A DNA stretch of 64,000 nt from Hylemonella sp. (GTDB lineage Bacteria; Pseudomonadota; Gammaproteobacteria; Burkholderiales; Burkholderiaceae_C), in NCBI RefSeq assembly GCF_027532185.1, contig NZ_JAPZSV010000009.1, positions 124,001 to 188,000 of the forward strand, given 5' to 3'. Below are positions 32,475 through 41,935 of the stretch, piece by piece; the first letter of the stretch is position 1, and each line of letters begins with the position of its first letter. The notes under the pieces were generated by a model, which had not been told where the DNA came from, ran no database searches, and saw only the letters and a list, made by a program, of their open reading frames with translations. The position numbers and the translations under genes were made by a program.

Positions 32475-33071
32475 CTAGCGCGTGGCCTCGGGAAAGTACC
32501 GAGGCGGCCAGCCCAGGGCCTGCTGGAGCAGAGGCCATCGAAAGCCTGCCCCCGGGTCTGCCTTGCGTCCCGGTGCGATGTGCTCGTGCCCTGCGATGTG
32601 CTGCACCGGGTAGTGCTGGCCCAGGGCGGCGCAGAGGCTGGCGAGGGTCTCGTACTGCGCGGGCTCGAAGGCTGCGCCTTCCAGGCCTTCGAGCTCGATG
32701 CCGATGGAGTCGTCGTTGCAGTTCTCGCGCCCGCGGTAGCAGGACACACCGGCATGCCAGGCGCGGTCGGCGCAGCTCACGAACTGCCAGAGCTCGCCCT
32801 GGCGGCGGATGTAGAAATGCGACGAGACTTCCATGCCGGCGATGGACTGGAAGTAAGGGTGGGCGTTCCAGTCCAGGGTGTTGGTGAAGAGGCGCTGCAC
32901 CTCGTCACCGCCGTACTGGCCCGGTGGCAGGCTGATGGAGTGCACCACGATCAGGTCGATCTGCGCGCCAGCGGGCCGTGGGCCGAAGTTCGGCGAATCG
33001 AGCCGGCGGGCATAGCGGTACCAGCCGCCGTTCCAGAGGCTGCTCTGCGGTGCGGGCGTGGGCAGGTTCAT
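32475..33071 (-). CDS. ampD: 1,6-anhydro-N-acetylmuramyl-L-alanine amidase
   Basis: 198 residues. AmpD cleaves the stem peptide from anhydro-muropeptides in the cytosol, feeding recycling through Mpl. Zinc ligands are visible: His in IVVHSISLPPGQYGG, and His and Asp in HIAGHEHIAPGRKADPG. The family motifs SSHFYIRRQGELWQFVSCADRAWHAG and DDSIGIELEG are intact. It is a PF01510 amidase without a signal peptide, as expected for cytosolic AmpD. It follows pilR on the same strand after 58 bases. Confidence 0.95.
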   Translation of the reverse strand: MNLPTPAPQSSLWNGGWYRYARRLDSPNFGPRPAGAQIDLIVVHSISLPPGQYGGDEVQRLFTNTLDWNAHPYFQSIAGMEVSSHFYIRRQGELWQFVSCADRAWHAGVSCYRGRENCNDDSIGIELEGLEGAAFEPAQYETLASLCAALGQHYPVQHIAGHEHIAPGRKADPGAGFRWPLLQQALGWPPRYFPEATR

Positions 33072-33129
33072 GGGGAAGCTAAGTCCTGGCGGGCTGCGGT
33101 GCGAGCACCTTCGGGCGGCCGTACGGTGC

Positions 33130-34626
33130 TCATGCGCCGGAATCGTTGCCTTGCGGTGTTTCGATGTTCAGGCGCGCGATGCGGTAGCGGATCTGGCGCA
33201 GGCTGATGCCCAGCTTGGCGGCGGCGGCGGTGCGGTTGAAGCCTGTTTCCTGCAGGGCCTGGATCAGGATGTCGCGCTCCTGGCGGTCCAAGTGCCCCTG
33301 CAGGTCGGAGGGCAGCTCGCTCAGGGTGGATGGGGTCGTTGTGCTGGCGCTGGGCGGCAGCACGCCGGGGACGGTGGGCGTGATTTCCGGATCCAGCGGA
33401 TCGAAGATGGCCGGCGTGGTGTCCACACTGTCCAGGCTGAGCTCACCGCCTTCGCTCAGGGCCACGGCGCGGTGCAGCAGGTTTTCGAGTTCGCGCACAT
33501 TGCCAGGCAGGGGGTGCCGGGCCAGCTGCCCCAGCGTGGAGGGCGTGAGGCGCGGCACGGGCAGGCCCGATTCCTGCGCGATGCGTGCCAGCAGGGCCTC
33601 GCACAGCGCCGGCAGGTCTTCGCGGCGTTCGCGCAGCGGGGGAATGTCGATCTCGATCACGTTGAGCCGGTAATAGAGATCCTGCCGGAAGCGCCCTTCC
33701 TGCACCTCGCGCGCCAGGTTGCGGTGGGTGGCGCTGATGATGCGCACGTCCACGCTTTCCTCCAGCGTGCCGCCGACGGGGCGCACGCAACGCTCCTGGA
33801 TGGCGCGCAAGAGCTTGGACTGCATGGACAGCGGCAGGTCGCCGATCTCGTCGAGGAAGAGCGTCCCGCCGCGTGCCGCCTGGAAATAGCCTTCGCGGTC
33901 GGCGTTGGCGCCGGTGTAGGCGCCCTTCTTGACGCCGAAGAACTCGGTCTCGAGCAGGTTTTCGGGGATCGCGCTGCAGTTCACGGCCACCAGCGGGCCG
34001 CTGCCGCGGTGGCTGCTGGCGTGCAGGGCCTGGGCGGTCAATTCCTTGCCGGTGCCGGATTCACCATAGATCAACACCGGTGCCATGCTGCGGGCCACCT
34101 TGACGATGCGTTCGCGCACCTGCCGGATGGCCGGTGAGTTGCCGACCAGGCGCTGCAGGCAGGCCTCCGCGGCCGAGGAAGGCGCGTTGCCGGACTGGCG
34201 TGCGGGAGGCGTGGCAGGCTGCGGGGCCAGGCGTGCGGCCAGGGCATCTTGCACGGCTGACGCGATCACCGTGCGGAACTGCTTGAGGTCTACGGGCTTG
34301 CTCAGGTAATCGAAGGCGCCGGCCTTGAGCGACTCGACCGCGTTCTCAGCCGAGCCGTAGGCGGTGATGACCACGCAGCGCTCGCTGCGCTGCTGGGCGC
34401 GCAGCCGCTGGATAAGCTCGATGCCCAGCCCGTCGGGCAGGCGCATGTCGGTGATCAGCACCTCGTAGCGCCGCTCAAGCAGCTGTTGCCAGGCCCCGGC
34501 CACGGTCTCTGCCACATCGACGCGGTAGCCCTCGCGCAGCAAGGTCAGTTCGTAGAGCGTGCGCAGGTCGGGCTCGTCGTCCACGACCAGGATGCTGGGG
34601 TTCGTGCCGGGGGCTGCTGTTGTCAT
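33130..34626 (-). CDS. pilR: Sigma-54-dependent response regulator PilR
   Basis: 498 residues from MTTAAPGTNPSILVVDDEPD at 34626. Receiver domain 11-125 with phospho-acceptor Asp60 (LITDMRLPDG); AAA+ domain with Walker A GESGTGKE 188-195, the sigma-54 contact loop GAYTGA 235-240 (Tyr in place of the common Phe), and Walker B GGTLFLDEIGD 253-263; C-terminal Fis-type HTH (RTAAAAKLGISLRQIRYRI). PilR activates the sigma-54 promoter of the type IV pilin gene pilA. Its ATG overlaps the pilS stop by 4 bases. The pilin gene is not in this window. Confidence 0.92.
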   Translation of the reverse strand: MTTAAPGTNPSILVVDDEPDLRTLYELTLLREGYRVDVAETVAGAWQQLLERRYEVLITDMRLPDGLGIELIQRLRAQQRSERCVVITAYGSAENAVESLKAGAFDYLSKPVDLKQFRTVIASAVQDALAARLAPQPATPPARQSGNAPSSAAEACLQRLVGNSPAIRQVRERIVKVARSMAPVLIYGESGTGKELTAQALHASSHRGSGPLVAVNCSAIPENLLETEFFGVKKGAYTGANADREGYFQAARGGTLFLDEIGDLPLSMQSKLLRAIQERCVRPVGGTLEESVDVRIISATHRNLAREVQEGRFRQDLYYRLNVIEIDIPPLRERREDLPALCEALLARIAQESGLPVPRLTPSTLGQLARHPLPGNVRELENLLHRAVALSEGGELSLDSVDTTPAIFDPLDPEITPTVPGVLPPSASTTTPSTLSELPSDLQGHLDRQERDILIQALQETGFNRTAAAAKLGISLRQIRYRIARLNIETPQGNDSGA

Positions 34627-36344
34627 GGGGCGGGCTCGTTGCGTGCGGCGGCAGCGGGGTTTGCAGCAGACCGGCGCAAGGCGATGAAGAATTCGTTGCC
34701 GTCCATCAGGGTGTCGCGGGTAATGCGCCGGGCGCGGTGGTAGCCGATGGCGGCGCCGTGCCCTTCGCACAATTCCCGGCAAATATACAGCCCCAGACCG
34801 CTGGAGCGGCTTTCCGACGAGAAGAAGGGCTCGAACAGGTGTTGTTCGACCGAGGGATCCATGGGTGGGCCGTCGCTCCACACCGCCAGCAGGGCCTGCC
34901 CGCTGGGATCGGCGCGCACATGGACCTGGATGGCGCCGGCCTGTGGGCTGGCATGACGGCGGGCGTTGTCCAGCAGGTTGACCAGCACGCGGCGCAGGTG
35001 TTCGGGGTCGAAGTTCACCGCCAGCGGCGTGGTGGCCAGGTGCAGGCCCAGGCGGCTGGCGCTGCCGGTCTGCTGGGACCAGTCCTGGGCAATGCGCTGC
35101 ACGCTCTGGTTGAGCTCCAGCACGCGCGGCTCGAAGCTGGCCGTGAGCTTGCCAGCGCGCGAGATGTTGAGCACGTCGTCGACGATGCGGTCCAGGCGCT
35201 GCGCGTTCTGACGCACCATCTGGGTCAGGCGCAGCTGCTGCGGATCCTTGAGTTCTTCCTCCAGCAGCGCGTTGGCCTGAGCGATGGCAGCCAGCGGGTT
35301 GCGGATCTCGTGCGCCACCGCAGCCGACATGCGTCCCATGCTGGCGAGCTTCTCGGTGCGCAGACGGGCTTCCATCTCGCGCAGGTCCTGCAGGAACATC
35401 ACGCAGAGGATCTCGCTCTCGCCCCAGTGGGCCGTGGTCATGCGCGCGCGCACGCGCAGGCGTCGGCTGCCCTGGCCCAGATGCTCGATGCCGATGTCGG
35501 CGTGGTGAAAGTCCCCGCGGCCCGTGAACACCTGGAAGGCCAGCTCGGCCAACGCCTGCCAGCCGGGTTCGTCGGCCAGGTTGAAGGGGGTGTGTCGTAT
35601 GGGCCGCTCATCGGCCTGCAGCATCTGGCGCGCCGCCGGGTTGGCCGCATGCACGGTGCCACGCACGTCCACCACGAGGATGCCGTCGGTCAGCGCGTCG
35701 ATCACCAGGTCGTTGACCTGCTGCTGGATGCGCATGGCATGCTGGCTGCGCCGCGCACGTTGTTGCTCAGCGGCCAGGCGGGCCGAGAGCTGGTGGGCCA
35801 GAAAGGCGACGACGAAGCTGCCAGCGCCCGTGAGTGCGGCCTGGATGAAAGGCGCCACCTCGTCGGTGCGCTGGTACAGCCAGGCGCCGTAGACCAGCAG
35901 CAGCAGCGTGATGCTGGCCGCCGTGCCCATGGCCAGGGTCAGCGAGCCCAGCACCGCGGCCTGCAGCACAGGCAGGGCGTAGAGCGGGGTGTAATTGATG
36001 CTGCTGCCGTGCAGCAGCTGCAGCAGGGTGAAGACCAGCAGGTCGACGCCGATGCTGATCAGCCAGAAACGGTCGAAGGTCTGACCCAGGCGACGCGGCT
36101 GCGGCGCCATGCGAACCATGAGCGTGGCGCCGAAATACCCCAGGCACAGCAGCACCAGCCAGGCGCTGCTGTGTTGCCCCAGCAGATAGAGCGAGCCTTG
36201 CAGCAGCAGGAGCACCAGCGCCAGGGTGACGCGGGCCGTCATGAAGCCCAGCCACAGGCGCTTGAACTCCTGCTGCTCTTCAGGCGCTTCCAGTCGCTCG
36301 TCGAGCAGCGAGGGGCCGAACCAGGAGTGCTCGCTGTCGCGCAC
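34623..36344 (-). CDS. pilS: Sensor histidine kinase PilS
   Basis: 573 residues from a GTG at 36344, 2 bases after the stop of the PP0621-like gene. Six TM helices (about 36-180) form the membrane sensor that in Pseudomonas monitors pilin in the inner membrane. A PAS domain (about 205-320, DGILVVDVRGTVHAANPAARQML) is followed by HisKA with His345 in AAVAHEIRNPL, then HATPase_c (VNLLDNARRHA, SSGLGLYICRELCEGHG). The overlap with pilR supports a cognate pair. Confidence 0.92.
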   Translation of the reverse strand: MRDSEHSWFGPSLLDERLEAPEEQQEFKRLWLGFMTARVTLALVLLLLQGSLYLLGQHSSAWLVLLCLGYFGATLMVRMAPQPRRLGQTFDRFWLISIGVDLLVFTLLQLLHGSSINYTPLYALPVLQAAVLGSLTLAMGTAASITLLLLVYGAWLYQRTDEVAPFIQAALTGAGSFVVAFLAHQLSARLAAEQQRARRSQHAMRIQQQVNDLVIDALTDGILVVDVRGTVHAANPAARQMLQADERPIRHTPFNLADEPGWQALAELAFQVFTGRGDFHHADIGIEHLGQGSRRLRVRARMTTAHWGESEILCVMFLQDLREMEARLRTEKLASMGRMSAAVAHEIRNPLAAIAQANALLEEELKDPQQLRLTQMVRQNAQRLDRIVDDVLNISRAGKLTASFEPRVLELNQSVQRIAQDWSQQTGSASRLGLHLATTPLAVNFDPEHLRRVLVNLLDNARRHASPQAGAIQVHVRADPSGQALLAVWSDGPPMDPSVEQHLFEPFFSSESRSSGLGLYICRELCEGHGAAIGYHRARRITRDTLMDGNEFFIALRRSAANPAAAARNEPAP

Positions 36345-36346
36345 CG

Positions 36347-36577
36347 TCAGGGCTCCGCCAGCTGCCGGTGTTCAGGGCTGCAGTACAGACCGATGCGGCC
36401 CACCGTGGCATCGCCGTGCGGCAGGTGCACGCCGCAATGGGCGCAGCGCACCATCTCCTGCGGGCCGGGGGGGGAGGCGGGGGGCTCCGGCTGATCGGAC
36501 GAGGACGTCTCGCGCCGGCTCGAGCGCCAGAGCCAGGCGAGCAGCAGCACGATGGCCAGCAGGAGCAGGAACTTCAT
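36347..36577 (-). CDS. PP0621-like small membrane/zinc-ribbon protein
   Basis: 76 residues from MKFLLLLAIVLLLAWLWRSSR. One N-terminal TM helix (2-16), a short acidic/Pro linker, and a C-terminal Cys/His module MVRCAHCGVHLPHGDATVGRIGLYCSPEHRQ able to bind zinc (CxxC, then C and H). This matches PP0621-family proteins of unknown function. The ATG overlaps the stop of the ccsA-like gene by 4 bases, and its own stop is 2 bases before pilS, so it belongs to the ccsA-like/pilS/pilR unit. A role in pilus control is only suggested by position. Confidence 0.8.
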   Translation of the reverse strand: MKFLLLLAIVLLLAWLWRSSRRETSSSDQPEPPASPPGPQEMVRCAHCGVHLPHGDATVGRIGLYCSPEHRQLAEP

Positions 36578-37368
36578 GCCACGCTGCGTCCGAGGACGAT
36601 CTCGAGTACGAAGCGATAGCCCACGTAGGCCAGCAGCAGCAGGCCTGCGCCCGTGAAGAGCAGCCGCGCAGCCCGCCAGCCGCGCCAGCCGAAGCGTGCC
36701 CGCCCGATCAGCAGCACGGCGAACACACCCCAAGACAGCAGGGAAAAGACGATCTTGTGGCTCCACTTCCAGGCCGTGCCGTAAAGCTGCTCATCGAACA
36801 GCACGCCCGCCAGCAGCGTGGCCGACAACAGCACAAAACCCGCCGTCACGAAGCGAAACGTCAGCCGCTCCAGGGTCAGCAAAGGCAGGCCACTGTCGGT
36901 ATCGGCCGCCAGGCGGATGCGCTGCTCGGCGCGCAGCATCAGCAGCGCGTGCACCACGGCAACGGCAAACAATCCATAGGACGCGATGCCCAGGGCCAGA
37001 TGCAGCGGCAACCAGACCGAGGCGTTGGTCTGCAGCGGTTGTCCCGGAAAGAACAGGGCCAGCAGCACCATGCCGGCGCCCAGGGCCGAGAGCGTCCAGC
37101 GCGTCTGCAGTTGCGGGTAGAGCCGGCTCTCAATGGCGTAGACCGCTGCCACGAGCCAGGCCGTGACGGAGAGCGCGGGGGCGAAACCGAAGCGCGGCGC
37201 CTCACCCAGCAGGCCCCAGCCCAGCAAGAGGCCGTGCAGCAGCCAGGCGATCAGCACAGCCATCCGCGCGACGCCCGTGGGCAGGCGTGCCACGGCGGGG
37301 GCCGCATAGGCCAGGGCGGCCAGAATGGCCAGGGCCAGGCTGACAGGGGAGGCGCTGGGTAAAATCAT
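36574..37368 (-). CDS. CcsA/YpjD-type cytochrome c assembly membrane protein
   Basis: 264 residues from ATG 37368; a GTG two codons upstream abuts a -10-like hexamer and would lie before the predicted transcript start. About eight TM helices. The CcsA/CcmC family haem-handling region shows as WLPLHLALGIASYGLFAVAVVHALLM and LYGTAWKWSHKIVFSLLSWGVFAVLL, with conserved His and Trp. Members near ffh in proteobacteria (YpjD) are inner-membrane proteins of uncertain function, annotated as cytochrome c biogenesis. It diverges from ffh. Confidence 0.88.
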   Translation of the reverse strand: MILPSASPVSLALAILAALAYAAPAVARLPTGVARMAVLIAWLLHGLLLGWGLLGEAPRFGFAPALSVTAWLVAAVYAIESRLYPQLQTRWTLSALGAGMVLLALFFPGQPLQTNASVWLPLHLALGIASYGLFAVAVVHALLMLRAEQRIRLAADTDSGLPLLTLERLTFRFVTAGFVLLSATLLAGVLFDEQLYGTAWKWSHKIVFSLLSWGVFAVLLIGRARFGWRGWRAARLLFTGAGLLLLAYVGYRFVLEIVLGRSVA

Positions 37369-37374
37369 GGTCAC

Positions 37375-37380
37375 AGTTTA
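37375..37380 (-). promoter_or_regulatory. -10-like hexamer TAAACT before the ccsA-like gene
   Basis: On the minus strand TAAACT ends 6 bases before ATG 37368. It directly abuts the alternative GTG at 37374, arguing against that start. Confidence 0.4.
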
Positions 37381-37445
37381 GCGTTTTGCCTTCTTGACTT
37401 CCTTCCGGTCGGCGCGCAATTCACAACTGCTTACCGGAATACAAC

Positions 37446-38819
37446 ATGGCCTCCGCCCTCACCGACAAACTCAGCCGCCTGGTCAAGGAAATCCGCGGCC
37501 AGGCCCGCATCACCGAATCCAATGTGGCCGACATGCTGCGCGAAGTACGCATGGCTCTGCTGGAGGCGGACGTCGCCCTTCCCGTGGTGCGCGATTTTGT
37601 CGCCCGGGTGAAGGAGAAAGCCCTGGGCCAGGAGGTCATGGGTTCGCTCACCCCAGGTCAGGCCCTGGTGGGCATCGTCAACCGCGAACTGGCCGCCACC
37701 ATGGGCGAGGGTGTGGCCGACATCAACCTCGCGGCCCAGCCGCCGGCCATCATCCTCATGGCCGGCCTGCAGGGTGCGGGTAAGACCACCACCACGGCCA
37801 AGCTCGCACGCCACCTGATCGAAAAGCGCAAGAAGAAGGTTCTGACCGTCTCGGGCGACGTCTACCGCCCGGCCGCCATCGAACAGCTCAAGACCGTCAC
37901 CGCCCAGGCCGGCGCCGAGTGGTTCCCCAGCACGCCCGAGCAGAAGCCCGCCGACATCGCGCGCGCCGCGTTGGACTACGCCAAAAAGCATTTCTTTGAT
38001 GTGCTGTTGGTCGACACGGCCGGCCGCCTGGCCATCGACGAAGCCTTGATGAAGGAGATCCGCGAGCTGCACGCGGTGCTCAACCCCGTCGAGACCTTGT
38101 TTGTCGTCGACGCCATGCAGGGCCAGGACGCCATCAACACCGCCAAGGCTTTCAAGGAAGCCCTGCCGCTGACCGGCATCATCCTGACCAAGACCGACGG
38201 TGATTCACGCGGCGGTGCAGCCCTCTCGGTGCGCGCCGTCACGGGTGTGCCCATCAAGTTCGCGGGCACCAGCGAAAAGATCGACGGCCTGGAGGTCTTT
38301 GACGCCCAGCGACACGCCGGGCGTGTGCTGGGCATGGGCGACATCGTGGCCCTGGTTGAACAGGTCACGGCGAACGTGGACATGGAGGCCGCGCAGAAGC
38401 TGGCCGCCAAAGTCAAGAGCGGTGAGGGCTTCGACCTCAACGACTTTCTGGGGCAGCTGCAGCAGATGAAGCAGATGGGCGGCCTGTCCAGCCTGATGGA
38501 CAAGCTGCCGGCCCAGATGGCGGCCAAGGCCGGCCAGGTGGACACAGACAAGGTCGAGCGCGACCTGCGCCGCAAGGAAGGCATCATCCAGAGCATGACC
38601 AAGCTGGAGCGCCGCAAGCCCGACATCATCAAGGCCACGCGCAAGCGCCGTATCGCCGCGGGCGCCGGCGTGCAGGTTCAGGACGTGAACCGCCTGCTCA
38701 AGGAATTCGAGCAGATGCAGGAGATGATGAAGAAGATGAAGGGCGGCGGCATGATGAAGCTCATGAAGCGCCTGGGCGGCATGAAGGGCAAGGGCGGGAT
38801 GCCCGGCCTGCCCTTCTGA
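37446..38819 (+). CDS. ffh: Signal recognition particle protein
   Basis: 457 residues. Ffh binds 4.5S RNA and signal sequences and delivers nascent membrane proteins to FtsY. The N domain (1-95) precedes the GTPase domain with GLQGAGKTTTTAKLA at 107-121, LLVDTAGRLAIDEALM, TKTDGDSRGGAALS and a C-terminal M domain rich in Met (MQEMMKKMKGGGMMKLMKRLGGMKGKGGMPGLPF). The M domain has the SGGLSSLMDKLP-type finger region and the RNA-binding RRKPDIIKATRKRRIAAGAG. Upstream TTGACT (37394-37399) may be a -35. It converges with miaB. Confidence 0.97.
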   Translation: MASALTDKLSRLVKEIRGQARITESNVADMLREVRMALLEADVALPVVRDFVARVKEKALGQEVMGSLTPGQALVGIVNRELAATMGEGVADINLAAQPPAIILMAGLQGAGKTTTTAKLARHLIEKRKKKVLTVSGDVYRPAAIEQLKTVTAQAGAEWFPSTPEQKPADIARAALDYAKKHFFDVLLVDTAGRLAIDEALMKEIRELHAVLNPVETLFVVDAMQGQDAINTAKAFKEALPLTGIILTKTDGDSRGGAALSVRAVTGVPIKFAGTSEKIDGLEVFDAQRHAGRVLGMGDIVALVEQVTANVDMEAAQKLAAKVKSGEGFDLNDFLGQLQQMKQMGGLSSLMDKLPAQMAAKAGQVDTDKVERDLRRKEGIIQSMTKLERRKPDIIKATRKRRIAAGAGVQVQDVNRLLKEFEQMQEMMKKMKGGGMMKLMKRLGGMKGKGGMPGLPF

Positions 38820-38828
38820 CGCAGTTTC

Positions 38829-40160
38829 TCAAGCCTCGACAGTCAGCACCTCGCCCCGCAGCGAATGCGGATAGGCCAGGCTGATCTTCACGTCGACCAT
38901 CTGGCCGATCAGGCGCGCAGGGCCCTGGAAATTCACCGCACGGTTGCATTCGGTCCGGCCCATGAGTTCGCCGGGGTCGCGCCGCGAAGGTCCTTCCACC
39001 AGGATGCGCTGCACCGTGCCCACACGGCTTTCGCTGATGCGTCGCATGTTCCGGTCGATCAGCGCCTGCACTTCCTGCAGGCGCTTGAGCTTGACCTCGT
39101 GCGGCGTGTCATCGTGCAGGTTAGCGGCTGGGGTGCCCGGGCGCGGGCTGAAGATGAAACTGAAGGAGTTGTCGAAGTCCAGGTCTTCGATCAGCCGGAT
39201 ATGTTTGGCGTGGTCTTCATCGGTCTCGCCAGGGAAGCCGACGATGAAGTCGCTGGACAGTGACAGACCTGGCCGGATGGCGCGCAGCTTGCGTATCGTG
39301 CTCTTGTATTCCATGGCCGTGTAGCCGCGTTTCATGGCCATGAGGATGCGGTCGCTGCCGTGTTGCACGGGCAGATGCAGATGGCTGACTAGCTTGGGTA
39401 CCTTGTCGTAGGCAGCGATCAGAGCAGGTGTGAACTCGTTGGGGTGGCTGGTGGTGTAGCGGATGCGTTCGATGCCTGGGATGTCGGCTACGTATTCGAT
39501 CAGCGTGGCGAAGTCGGCCATCTCGGTGGTACCGCCCATGGGGGCCTTGTAGGCGTTGACGTTCTGCCCCAGCAGCGTGATTTCCTTCACACCCTGGTCG
39601 GCCAGACCGGCGATTTCCACCAGCACATCCTCGAAGGGGCGGTGCACCTCTTCCCCGCGTGTGTAGGGCACCACGCAGTAGCTGCAGTACTTGGAACAGC
39701 CTTCCATGATGCTCACGAAGGCGGTGGCGCCCTCCACCCGGGCGGGCGGCAGGTGGTCGAACTTCTCGATCTCGGGAAAGCTGATGTCCACCTGAGGGCG
39801 CTTCTGCGCGTCACGCGCCGCCAGCAGCTCGGGTAGGCGGTGCAGGGTCTGCGGACCGAAAACCACGTCCACGTACGGCGCGCGGCGGATGATCTCCGCG
39901 CCCTCCTGGCTGGCCACGCAGCCACCCACGCCGATCTTCACGCCCTTTTTCTTGAGATGCTGCACCCGGCCAAGGTCGGAGAAGACCTTCTCCTGCGCCT
40001 TCTCGCGCACCGAGCAGGTGTTGAAGAGTATCAGGTCGGCCTGCTCCGGATCGTCCGTCTTCTCGTAGCCCTGGGCCGCGCCCAGCACATCGGCCATCTT
40101 GTCCGAGTCGTACTCGTTCATCTGGCAGCCGAAGGTCTTGATGAAAACTTTCTTGCTCAT
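38829..40160 (-). CDS. miaB: tRNA-2-methylthio-N6-dimethylallyladenosine synthase
   Basis: 443 residues from [21 protein letters not shown]. MiaB adds a methylthio group to i6A37 of tRNAs that read codons beginning with U. It has the three-part plan: UPF0004 domain with Cys in [20 protein letters not shown] and GVGGCVAS; radical SAM cluster [17 protein letters not shown] (CxxxCxxC); and a C-terminal TRAM domain from about 375. Conserved [14 protein letters not shown] is also present. Its usual partners ybeZYX are not next to it here. Confidence 0.96.
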   Translation of the reverse strand: MSKKVFIKTFGCQMNEYDSDKMADVLGAAQGYEKTDDPEQADLILFNTCSVREKAQEKVFSDLGRVQHLKKKGVKIGVGGCVASQEGAEIIRRAPYVDVVFGPQTLHRLPELLAARDAQKRPQVDISFPEIEKFDHLPPARVEGATAFVSIMEGCSKYCSYCVVPYTRGEEVHRPFEDVLVEIAGLADQGVKEITLLGQNVNAYKAPMGGTTEMADFATLIEYVADIPGIERIRYTTSHPNEFTPALIAAYDKVPKLVSHLHLPVQHGSDRILMAMKRGYTAMEYKSTIRKLRAIRPGLSLSSDFIVGFPGETDEDHAKHIRLIEDLDFDNSFSFIFSPRPGTPAANLHDDTPHEVKLKRLQEVQALIDRNMRRISESRVGTVQRILVEGPSRRDPGELMGRTECNRAVNFQGPARLIGQMVDVKISLAYPHSLRGEVLTVEA

Positions 40161-40220
40161 GATGGATTCCTCGCGTCGGCTCATTCGCACCATGCCGACG
40201 ATGGGGCGCCCTGCCGGCCC

Positions 40221-40643
40221 TCAGTAGGAGGTGGTGGGCAGTGGCTTGGGAGGCGTGTGGATCACCGTTTCGCGCAGCGTCAGGATCCACACTTCATGCA
40301 CCAGACCCATGGGTTCCAGGGTGTAGAGCACCTTGAGGTCCTGGCCTGCGATCGCCGCCGACATCACCAACAGGTTGTTGGTGCCACGGATACGGGCGCC
40401 CGGCGACAACCGCGCGGGCTTGCCATCCAGCAAGGCATCGGGCGGCGCCACCACACGCAGGACGCCGAACTTCGCGCGTGGCGAGATGGGGGGGATGCGC
40501 TGAGGATCCGGTGGCAGGTCTTGCAGCGCAGGGAGCGGTGCCGGTGCCGGGGTGGTCTGTTCCTGCGCGGCGGCATTGAGGCCTGAAAGGCTCAGCAGCG
40601 CGGGGAGCAGCAGACAGAGGATCGATCGGGGCCAGCGGTTCAT
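40221..40643 (-). CDS. Predicted secreted protein, function unknown
   Basis: 140 residues from MNRWPRSILCLLLPALLSLSG at 40643; an in-frame ATG 12 codons upstream lacks the signal-peptide context. A signal peptide ends near LNAAAQEQ, then a Pro-rich segment (TTPAPAPLPALQDLPPDPQRIPP) and a beta-rich domain FGVLRVVAPPDALLDGKPARLSPGARIRGTNNLLVMSAAIAGQDLKVLYTLEPMGLVHEVWIL. A minus-strand TATAGT about 40 bases upstream could be its -10. I recognise no named family; similar short periplasmic proteins occur in Burkholderiales. It probably acts in the periplasm. Confidence 0.7.
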   Translation of the reverse strand: MNRWPRSILCLLLPALLSLSGLNAAAQEQTTPAPAPLPALQDLPPDPQRIPPISPRAKFGVLRVVAPPDALLDGKPARLSPGARIRGTNNLLVMSAAIAGQDLKVLYTLEPMGLVHEVWILTLRETVIHTPPKPLPTTSY

Positions 40644-40691
40644 GGTGTTTATCCAGAGGCTGTAGGTTATGCAACGCAAGACTATACCGCC

Positions 40692-41237
40692 TCAGCCGGC
40701 CTGTTCCCGGGGCTTGACGATCACCCAGATGCCATGGCCCATGGTGTTGTGGGTCTGCAGCTGCAGGATTTCGAAGTGCTGCGTCAGCCTGGGCAGCCAC
40801 CACGAGCTGGGCTTTTGAATCAGGTGGGCATTGCGACCGTCGGACAGCATCTTCATCGCCGGACCCATGTGGATCGAGAAGAAACCGAGGTGGGTGACGA
40901 TACGTGCCAATTCGGCGATCACGTTGTCCACCAGCTCGGGTTCGATGTGTTCCAGCACGTCGATACAGCAGACCAGATCGGCGGCCTGCGGGCTGCCGTA
41001 GTTGGGGAAGGCCGGGTCATAGGGGTGATAGGCAATCCCCTGGATGCCCGCTTCGGTCAGGCCTTTGAGCAGGTTCTTCTTACCGGCGCCGTAATCGGAG
41101 ACCGAGCGTACGCTAGCCTGCCGGATCAGGTCGGCCACCAGCGGCGCGAAGGCCAGCGAGGCCACGCCGTAATTCGGGTTCTGATGCAGTTCCTGCTGCA
41201 TGCGGCGGTACTCTTCGGTGATGGTCTGCGCTTCCAT
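40692..41237 (-). CDS. SAM-dependent methyltransferase-like protein
   Basis: 181 residues from MEAQTITEEYRRMQQELHQN at 41237, preceded by GAGAGCT. A Rossmann-type methyltransferase core is suggested by SVRSVSDYGAGKKNLLKGLTEAGIQGIAYHPYDP (an altered SAM loop with GAGKKN), then AADLVCCIDVLEHIEPELVDNVIAELARI, and GFFSIHMGPA. It is the last gene of a minus-strand group with a GT8-like transferase and two TPR-glycosyltransferases, so it may modify the sugar or carrier those enzymes build. The acceptor is unknown. Confidence 0.75.
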   Translation of the reverse strand: MEAQTITEEYRRMQQELHQNPNYGVASLAFAPLVADLIRQASVRSVSDYGAGKKNLLKGLTEAGIQGIAYHPYDPAFPNYGSPQAADLVCCIDVLEHIEPELVDNVIAELARIVTHLGFFSIHMGPAMKMLSDGRNAHLIQKPSSWWLPRLTQHFEILQLQTHNTMGHGIWVIVKPREQAG

Positions 41238-41251
41238 GGTAGCTCTCCGTT

Positions 41252-41935
41252 TCAGACATCCATGCCGTCGACCACGCGTTCGTAGGCTGACTTCCAGACC
41301 TCGGCCATGGCGGTGTCGGCGTAGTCCTTGAAGCAGGGGGTGCCCAGCGTGAAATGCACCAGCTTGGCCTGCGGGTTGTCGTCGTACTCGATGGCCAGCC
41401 AGTTCCATTCTCGCGGCAGGGCGCCGATCTGCGCATCATTCAGCCAGCTGAAGCGGTGCAGATACGCGCCGTTCTGCTTCTGGATGAATTCGGGTGTGAG
41501 GACGTGGTGGGCGGGGTGGCCGCAGTTCCAGAGGATCACGCTGGACCAGTTCTTGCGGGGGTAGTTCTCGTTCTTGTTACCCAGGTACTTCTGGTGGGCC
41601 TTGGTCTGGTAGTTGTGCTGCACCACCTGCACGGCCTTGCTCTCGTCACGCAGATCCCAGAGCTGTTTGATATCGGTCTGACAGACCATGTCGCCATCGG
41701 CAAAGATGGCCCAGCCCTTGAAGTCGCAGAGGTAAGGCGTCAAGAAGCGCGAATAGATGAACCTGTTGCTGCCGTCCGTGTGTGTTTCCTTGTAACCCAC
41801 CAGCGTGTTCTCGGCCAGGGGGATGAATTGCACAGGCAGAGTGGCCTTCTCCAGCACGCTCTGGCAGAAGGTGTGGTACGCGACGGCCTCGCGCTGGTCG
41901 AAGCCGACGACGAGGGTGATCTTGTTCAGTTCCAT
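41252..41935 (-). CDS. GT8-like glycosyltransferase
   Basis: 227 residues from MELNKITLVVGFDQREAVAYHTF. A GT-A fold transferase: metal-binding DGD at 80-82 in WAIFADGDMVCQTDI, preceded by SNRFIYSRFLTPYL, followed by NWSSVILWNCGHPAHHVLTPEF and a late HFTLGTPCFKDYADTAMAEVW as in the HFxG.KPW region of GT8 enzymes. No signal or TM segment, so it uses a nucleotide-sugar donor in the cytosol. Its ATG shares one base with the stop of the upstream TPR gene (TGATG), indicating coupling. Confidence 0.8.
   Translation of the reverse strand: MELNKITLVVGFDQREAVAYHTFCQSVLEKATLPVQFIPLAENTLVGYKETHTDGSNRFIYSRFLTPYLCDFKGWAIFADGDMVCQTDIKQLWDLRDESKAVQVVQHNYQTKAHQKYLGNKNENYPRKNWSSVILWNCGHPAHHVLTPEFIQKQNGAYLHRFSWLNDAQIGALPREWNWLAIEYDDNPQAKLVHFTLGTPCFKDYADTAMAEVWKSAYERVVDGMDV

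Noticed and set aside
32215..32538. 107-codon minus-strand frame in the nrdA-ampD gap
   Set aside because: Overlaps the ampD 3' end out of frame and the NrdR boxes; Cys/His/Arg-rich composition unlike a real protein.
36574..37374. GTG at 37374 as the start of the ccsA-like gene
   Set aside because: It directly abuts TAAACT, so a transcript made from that hexamer would not include it; ATG 37368 is preferred.
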